Assembly: GCF_011067745.1 (NCBI RefSeq)
Contig: NZ_JAAMPJ010000007.1
Span: 166,591 to 230,590, forward strand
Source: Lentzea alba
GTDB taxonomy: Bacteria > Actinomycetota > Actinomycetes > Mycobacteriales > Pseudonocardiaceae
Length of the DNA: 64,000 nucleotides
Direction: 5' to 3'
A model generated the notes under the pieces. It had not been told where the DNA came from. It searched no databases and saw nothing but the letters and a program-made list of their open reading frames with translations. The translations under genes and the position numbers were made by a program. Below, piece by piece: positions 60,027 to 64,000 of this stretch (positions are counted from its first letter, which is position 1; each line of letters opens with the position of its first letter).

Positions 60027-61133
60027 GTGAACCGGCTCCAACGAACGCTCGCCGCCCTCGCCGGGCGGATCGACACCCCGGCGCCGATCGTGCTGGTCGA
60101 CGTCATGCAGGACAACATCGACCGCATGCAGGCGTTCGCCGACCAGCACGGTCTCCACGTCCGGCCCCACGTCAAGACGCACAAGTGCGTCGAGATCGGC
60201 AGGCGCCAGCTCGCGGCGGGAGCGGTCGGCATCACCGCGGGCAACGTCGGTGAGGCCGAGGTCTTCGCCGCCGCCGGGTTCGACGACATCTTCCTCGCCT
60301 ACCCGGTCTGGCCCTCGGGAACCAAGGGCGCACGGCTGCGCAGGCTGACCGAGGCCGTCCGGCTGCGGGTCGGCGTGGACAACGTCGCTGCGATCGACGC
60401 ACTCGCCGACGCGATGGCGGGCGAACCGGAGCGGCTGGAGGTCGTGATCGAGGTGGACTGCGGCGCCCGTCGCTCCGGGGCACCGCCCGAGCGCGCGGGC
60501 GATCTCGCGCTGGCCGCCCGCAGGCGTGGTCTCGTGCCCGTGGGCGTCTTCACCTATCCGGGCCACGGCAGCGCCGGCCCGGACGCTCGCCTGCGCGCCG
60601 CGCGGGACCAGGACGCCGCGCTCGTCACCGCGGTGCGCAGCCTCACCGCTGCCGGGGTCACCGCGCAGGTAGTGAGTGCCGGCTCCACCCCGACCGTCGA
60701 GTTCACCAGCAGTGGCGTGATCACCGAGATCCGTCCCGGCGAGTACGTCTTCTGCGACCTGGACAACACCCGGCTCGGCGCCTGCACGGACGACCAGGTC
60801 GCGCTGTTCGTAGCCACCACCGTGGTCAGCGACTGGGTCGCGGACCAGGTCATCGTCGACGCGGGCACCAAAGCCCTCAGCCGGGAAGGCAGCGCCGAAC
60901 GCGGCTACGGCGGCATCGCCGGCACGAAGGCCGTCCTCACCAAGCTCAACGAGTACCACGGATTCCTCGGGCTGCCCGCCGGTGAGTTCCGCCCCGGCAT
61001 CGGCACCGTGCTGCCGGTGGTGCCGAACCACGTCTGCCCGGTCGTGATCAACTTCGAGGAGCTGATCATCACCGACAGCACGGGCACATCGCTGCAACGT
61101 TGGCCGATCGACGCCCGCGGATTCCTCAGCTGA
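60027..61133 (+). CDS. DSD1 family PLP enzyme (D-threonine aldolase / D-serine dehydratase-like)
   Basis: 368-aa fold-type III PLP enzyme. The alanine-racemase-like barrel carries the Schiff-base Lys50 in RPHVKTHKC; AGNVGEAEVFAAAGFDDIFL and VSAGSTPTVEF follow. A C-terminal beta domain holds the metal-site pattern VPNHVCPVVINF, as in D-threonine aldolase, D-serine dehydratase and beta-hydroxyaspartate aldolase. GTG 60027 follows GGAGAGGAG. It splits or dehydrates a D-3-hydroxy amino acid. Its place after the FAD oxidase and RidA suggests a glycine- or glyoxylate-linked step (inference). Confidence 0.9.
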   Translation: MNRLQRTLAALAGRIDTPAPIVLVDVMQDNIDRMQAFADQHGLHVRPHVKTHKCVEIGRRQLAAGAVGITAGNVGEAEVFAAAGFDDIFLAYPVWPSGTKGARLRRLTEAVRLRVGVDNVAAIDALADAMAGEPERLEVVIEVDCGARRSGAPPERAGDLALAARRRGLVPVGVFTYPGHGSAGPDARLRAARDQDAALVTAVRSLTAAGVTAQVVSAGSTPTVEFTSSGVITEIRPGEYVFCDLDNTRLGACTDDQVALFVATTVVSDWVADQVIVDAGTKALSREGSAERGYGGIAGTKAVLTKLNEYHGFLGLPAGEFRPGIGTVLPVVPNHVCPVVINFEELIITDSTGTSLQRWPIDARGFLS

Positions 61134-61155
61134 CCTACAGGAGTAGTTGCCCGAC

Positions 61156-61890
61156 ATGAGACTCGACCACGTGACAGCCCTGGTGACCGGCGCCGGCAGC
61201 GGCATCGGCGAGGCGGTGAGCTCCCACTTCCGCCGCGAGGGCGCACGGCTGCTACTCACCAGCCGCAGGGAGCGACTCGACACCGCCCAGCCCGGCGACC
61301 TGTACGTCCCCGGCGATCTCAACGACGAGGCGTTCGTCGAAGCCCTGGCCCGCCAGGCCGCCGAGTCGTTCGGCACCGTCGACGTCGTCGTCCTCAACCA
61401 CGGCCTGCAGGCGAGCAGCCCGCTCACCGAGATGACCCGCGAGGCCGCGAAGAACGTGCTCGACAGCAACCTGCTCAGCGCGTTCCTGGTGATGAAGCAC
61501 TTCGCGCCGCTGATGCCCGCCGCGGGAGGCTCGTTCGTCTGCGTCAGCTCACGGCTCGGCATGGTCGGCAAGGCGGGCGAAGTCCTGTACTCCGCGGCCA
61601 AGGGCGGCCTGATCATGCTCGCCAAGGGCGCGGCGATCGAATGGGCAGCGCGCAACATCCGCGTCAACGTCGTCGCCCCCGGCCTGACCGTCACGCCGAT
61701 CATCGAGGCGTCGTTCCAGCGCAGCGCCGACCCCGAGGCCCACCGTCGCGAGCGCGAGACCCAGATCCCGCTCCAGCGCCTCGCCACACCGGAGGAGGTC
61801 GCCGACGCGGTGCTCTTCTTGGCGTCGTCGGAGTCGACCTACATCACCGGAGCGGTCCTGCCGGTCGATGGCGGGTACACCGCCTTCTGA
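61156..61890 (+). CDS. SDR-family oxidoreductase, last gene of the operon
   Basis: 244-aa classical SDR: TGAGSGIGEAV, LNHGLQASSPL (NAG variant), SerxSer in VSSRLGMVG, the catalytic YSAAKGG and the end TGAVLPVDGGYTAF. ATG 61156 lies 12 bases from AGGAG; a TTG at 61147 is an alternative. It comes 22 bp after the PLP enzyme. It probably oxidises or reduces a hydroxy/keto intermediate of the pathway. It is convergent with the GntR regulator. Confidence 0.9.
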   Translation: MRLDHVTALVTGAGSGIGEAVSSHFRREGARLLLTSRRERLDTAQPGDLYVPGDLNDEAFVEALARQAAESFGTVDVVVLNHGLQASSPLTEMTREAAKNVLDSNLLSAFLVMKHFAPLMPAAGGSFVCVSSRLGMVGKAGEVLYSAAKGGLIMLAKGAAIEWAARNIRVNVVAPGLTVTPIIEASFQRSADPEAHRRERETQIPLQRLATPEEVADAVLFLASSESTYITGAVLPVDGGYTAF

Positions 61891-61898
61891 GCACGGCT

Positions 61899-62570
61899 TC
61901 ACGCCTGCCGGGGACGAACCTCCGCCTTGCCGCTGAGCCCCGTCTGGAAGTGGGCGGCCAGCTCTTCGCGGAACTCGTCGATGGAGCCCTCCAGCGCGAT
62001 CGCGGCCAGCCTCTCGTGCTCGACGGCCAGCTCGCGCGGATCGCTGTAGGTCTGGTGATCGACGCTGAGGTAGAGCCGCAGCTTGGTCTCCCAGCCGTTC
62101 CACAGGTTCTGCAGTGCACCGCTGCCGGAGAGGTCGTAGAACAACCGGTGGAAGCCGAGGTGCGCGTCGACACTGGCCGGGATGTCGTTCTTCTCCAAAG
62201 CCCCGCGGAGGTCATCGACAGTCTGCAGCAACGCCGCCTTTTCACGACCACGCAGCGCGTCGATCGCCAGCTCGGCGGCGTACGGCTCGACGAGCAGGCG
62301 GATCGCGTCGATCTCGGCGACGTCCTGAGCGCTCACCTCCGCGACGAACGCCCCGCGGTAGGGGATCTTGACGATGAGCCCCTCTTCCTCCAGCTTGGTC
62401 AGCGCTTCGCGCAGCGGGGACCGGCTGATTCCCAGGTCCGCGGCGATGTGCGCTTCACGCAGCTGCCCGCCGGGAGGCACGGTTCCGTCGAGAATGGCGG
62501 CTCGGAGCACGCGGTAGACGCCTTCCGGCGTCGTCGTCCGGTCTTCCTGCCACTGGAACTTGGTGTCCAC
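61899..62570 (-). CDS. GntR-family regulator with FCD domain
   Basis: 223-aa repressor-type regulator. N-terminal winged HTH (VYRVLRAAILDGTVPPGGQL, AADLGISRSPLREALTKLEE) and C-terminal FCD ligand domain (VDAHLGFHRLFYDLSG, DPRELAVEHERLAAIALEG) whose Asp/His residues usually bind a metal. GTG 62570 follows GGGGGA. It is convergent with the amine operon and has a palindromic site upstream (62591). FCD regulators typically sense the acid substrate or product of the neighbouring pathway. Confidence 0.9.
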   Translation of the reverse strand: MDTKFQWQEDRTTTPEGVYRVLRAAILDGTVPPGGQLREAHIAADLGISRSPLREALTKLEEEGLIVKIPYRGAFVAEVSAQDVAEIDAIRLLVEPYAAELAIDALRGREKAALLQTVDDLRGALEKNDIPASVDAHLGFHRLFYDLSGSGALQNLWNGWETKLRLYLSVDHQTYSDPRELAVEHERLAAIALEGSIDEFREELAAHFQTGLSGKAEVRPRQA

Positions 62571-62590
62571 TCCCCCAGCCTCCCTTTGTC

Positions 62591-62604
62591 TTTTGTCGAC
62601 TATA
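62591..62604. promoter_or_regulatory. candidate FCD/GntR operator TTTTGTCGACTATA
   Basis: Palindromic GTCGAC core with AT flanks, about 20 bp upstream of the GntR start. It resembles the TTGTCGACAA-like sites of FCD regulators and probably serves autoregulation. Confidence 0.5.
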
Positions 62605-62608
62605 CCGG

Positions 62609-62635
62609 CACGGCCAGGCTGACAGCCTGGCCGTG
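62609..62635 (-). terminator. terminator of the aldehyde dehydrogenase gene
   Basis: An 11-bp perfect stem (CACGGCCAGGC / GCCTGGCCGTG) with a TGACA loop, between the ALDH stop and the GntR promoter. Confidence 0.82.
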
Positions 62636-62685
62636 GGCTTTGCGACAGGGGTGGAACCTTTCCCGGGCAGGATCCAGCCGCAGCG

Positions 62686-64000
62686 TCAGTTCCCCGTCGG
62701 GATGGCGATGTACTTGTACTCCAGGAAGCCGTCCATGCCGGCCCGGCCGCCTTCCCTGCCGAGGCCGGACTGCTTCACACCGCCGAACGGCGCGGCGGGG
62801 TTGGAGACGAGACCGGTGTTGAGGCCGACCATGCCGCTCTCGAGCCGCTCGCTCACGCACAGCGCGCGGTCGAGGTCGCGGGTGAACACGTAGCTGACCA
62901 GACCCCAGTCCGTGTCGTTGGCGGCGGCGACGACCTCGTCCTCGTCGTCGAAGGTGCGCAGCGCCGCCACCGGGCCGAAGACCTCCGTCTGCGTGATGGC
63001 GGCCTCGGCGGTGACTCCGGTCAGCACGGTCGGCGGGTAGAAGCAGCCGGGGCCGTCCGGCAGTTCGCCACCGGTGACCAGCTTGGCGCCGTGCTGCACG
63101 GCGTCGAGCACGAGCTGGTGGACCTTGCCGCGGCCCGTGTCGTCGATGAGGGGGCCGACGTCGATGCCCGGTTCGGTGCCCACGCCGACGGTGAGGGCTT
63201 CCATGCGGTCAGCCAGGCGCGCGGCGAACTCCTCCGCGAGCGAGCTGTGGACGAAGATCCGGTTGGCGGCGGTGCACGCCTCGCCCATGTTGCGCATCTT
63301 CGCCTGCATCGTGCCCTCGAGCGCGACGTCCAGGTCGGCGTCGTCGAAGACGATGACGGGTGCGTTGCCGCCCAGTTCCATGGAGGCGCGCACCACCGTG
63401 TCGGCGCACTGGGCGAGCAGGATCTTGCCGACCTGGGTGGAGCCGGTGAAGGAGAGCTTGCGGATCTGCCCGCCGCGCAGCAACGGTTCGACGACCCCGG
63501 CCGCGTCCGAGGTGACGACCACGTTGAGCACGCCGTCGGGCAGTCCGGCCTCGGTGAGGATCGCGGCGAGGGCGAGGGTGGACAACGGAGTCTGAGGCGC
63601 CGGCTTGAGGACCATCGTGCAGCCGGCGGCGACCGCCGGGCCGATCTTGCGGGTGCCCATGGCCAGCGGGAAGTTCCACGGGGTGATCAGCAGACAGGGA
63701 CCGACGGGCTGACGCAGCACCATCAGGCGGTTCTTGCCGTCCGGTGCGGTCGTCATGCCTCCGTCGACGCGGACGGCCTCTTCGGAGAACCAGCGGAAGA
63801 ACTCGGCGGCGTAGGCGACCTCACCGCGCGCCTGGTCGAGAGGTTTGCCCATCTCCAAGGTCATCAGCAGGGCGAGTTCCTCGGTGCGGGACACGATGAT
63901 GTCGTAGGCACGGCGGAGGATCTCGCTGCGGACGCGGGGCGGGGTCGCGGGCCCCCGCCGGGGGGGGCGGGCCCCCCCACAGCCGGCCCGCCCCCCCGCC
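62686..64000 (-). CDS. aldehyde dehydrogenase (succinate-semialdehyde-type), 5' end missing
   Basis: NAD(P)-dependent ALDH, open to the window's right edge. Visible hallmarks are LEMGKPLDQARGEVAYAAEF, PWNFPLAMGTRKIGPAVAAG, Glu in MELGGNAPVIVFDDAD and catalytic Cys in GEACTAANR, and the C-terminal FGGVKQSGLGREGG with the end EYKYIAI, as in succinate-semialdehyde dehydrogenases. Upstream of residue SRTEEL the frame still reads RVRSEILRRAYDIIV, so the true start lies further right. Beyond about 63945 the sequence is G/C homopolymer and not trustworthy. It likely finishes the amine pathway encoded next door. Confidence 0.88.
   Translation of the reverse strand, partial: AGGRAGCGGARPPRRGPATPPRVRSEILRRAYDIIVSRTEELALLMTLEMGKPLDQARGEVAYAAEFFRWFSEEAVRVDGGMTTAPDGKNRLMVLRQPVGPCLLITPWNFPLAMGTRKIGPAVAAGCTMVLKPAPQTPLSTLALAAILTEAGLPDGVLNVVVTSDAAGVVEPLLRGGQIRKLSFTGSTQVGKILLAQCADTVVRASMELGGNAPVIVFDDADLDVALEGTMQAKMRNMGEACTAANRIFVHSSLAEEFAARLADRMEALTVGVGTEPGIDVGPLIDDTGRGKVHQLVLDAVQHGAKLVTGGELPDGPGCFYPPTVLTGVTAEAAITQTEVFGPVAALRTFDDEDEVVAAANDTDWGLVSYVFTRDLDRALCVSERLESGMVGLNTGLVSNPAAPFGGVKQSGLGREGGRAGMDGFLEYKYIAIPTGN

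Overview
High-GC window (strong G/C third-position bias, many GTG starts) from a soil-type filamentous actinomycete. The gene families point to Pseudonocardiales (Lentzea/Saccharothrix/Amycolatopsis-like), but that placement is inference from family content only. The right end (about 63,945-64,000) collapses into G/C homopolymers and looks like a poor contig end.

Layout. 1-5.3 kb: secreted hydrolases and debris: a secreted S1 serine protease, a frameshifted relic of a cutinase/PET-hydrolase-type polyester hydrolase, a GH30 glycosidase, a broken exported protein and a SnoaL-like protein. 5.4-6.7 kb: MBL-fold hydrolase divergent from an HxlR regulator with a palindrome between them. 7-16.3 kb: a stress/dormancy-flavoured stretch in which three small families each occur twice or have a second copy elsewhere: DUF2188 (second copy at 54.1 kb), HPF/RaiA-like ribosome-associated proteins (7.9 and 15.9 kb) and cold-shock proteins (11.2 and 15.6 kb, the second with an internal deletion). 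They sit around an AI-2E-type permease, a fatty-acid desaturase, a transglutaminase, a DUF5994-like protein and a tight GNAT / alanine-dehydrogenase-like / Cys-rich mini-protein / mini-CSP run. 16.3-18.2 kb: integrase relic and an APH-like kinase.

18.3-27.3 kb: an oxidative catabolic cluster: SDR, self-sufficient CYP102-type P450-reductase fusion, MFS transporter, flavin monooxygenase and aldehyde dehydrogenase on +, with a convergent AraC-type regulator. 27.4-37.5 kb: extracellular glycan module: a 1337-aa double-GH43/double-LamG enzyme with LacI-type operators upstream, a two-domain SnoaL lipoprotein, a ferric-reductase-like membrane flavoprotein, a LacI regulator and a secreted beta-propeller-like protein. 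37.6-53.9 kb: three very large minus-strand genes: a subtilisin/DUF1080/ricin-lectin protein (1463 aa), a 2937-aa RHS/YD-repeat polymorphic toxin with a His-rich non-specific nuclease C-terminus, only 20 bp apart, and an XRE-SARP-NB-ARC-TPR regulator.

54.1-64 kb: DUF2188 copy 2, then an amine/amino-acid uptake and degradation operon (HAD hydrolase, DAO-type FAD oxidoreductase, ABC binding protein/permease/ATPase, RidA, DSD1/D-threonine-aldolase-like PLP enzyme, SDR), followed by a convergent GntR/FCD regulator and a truncated aldehyde dehydrogenase.

How parts may work together. The ABC system, FAD oxidase, RidA (imine detoxification), aldolase-like enzyme, SDR and ALDH form a coherent import-oxidise-detoxify route under FCD control. 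The P450/FMO/ALDH/SDR set suggests stepwise oxidation of a hydrophobic substrate under AraC control. The LacI regulator plausibly controls the double GH43 enzyme. The protease next to the RHS toxin may process or accompany it. No rRNA, tRNA or CRISPR array was seen.
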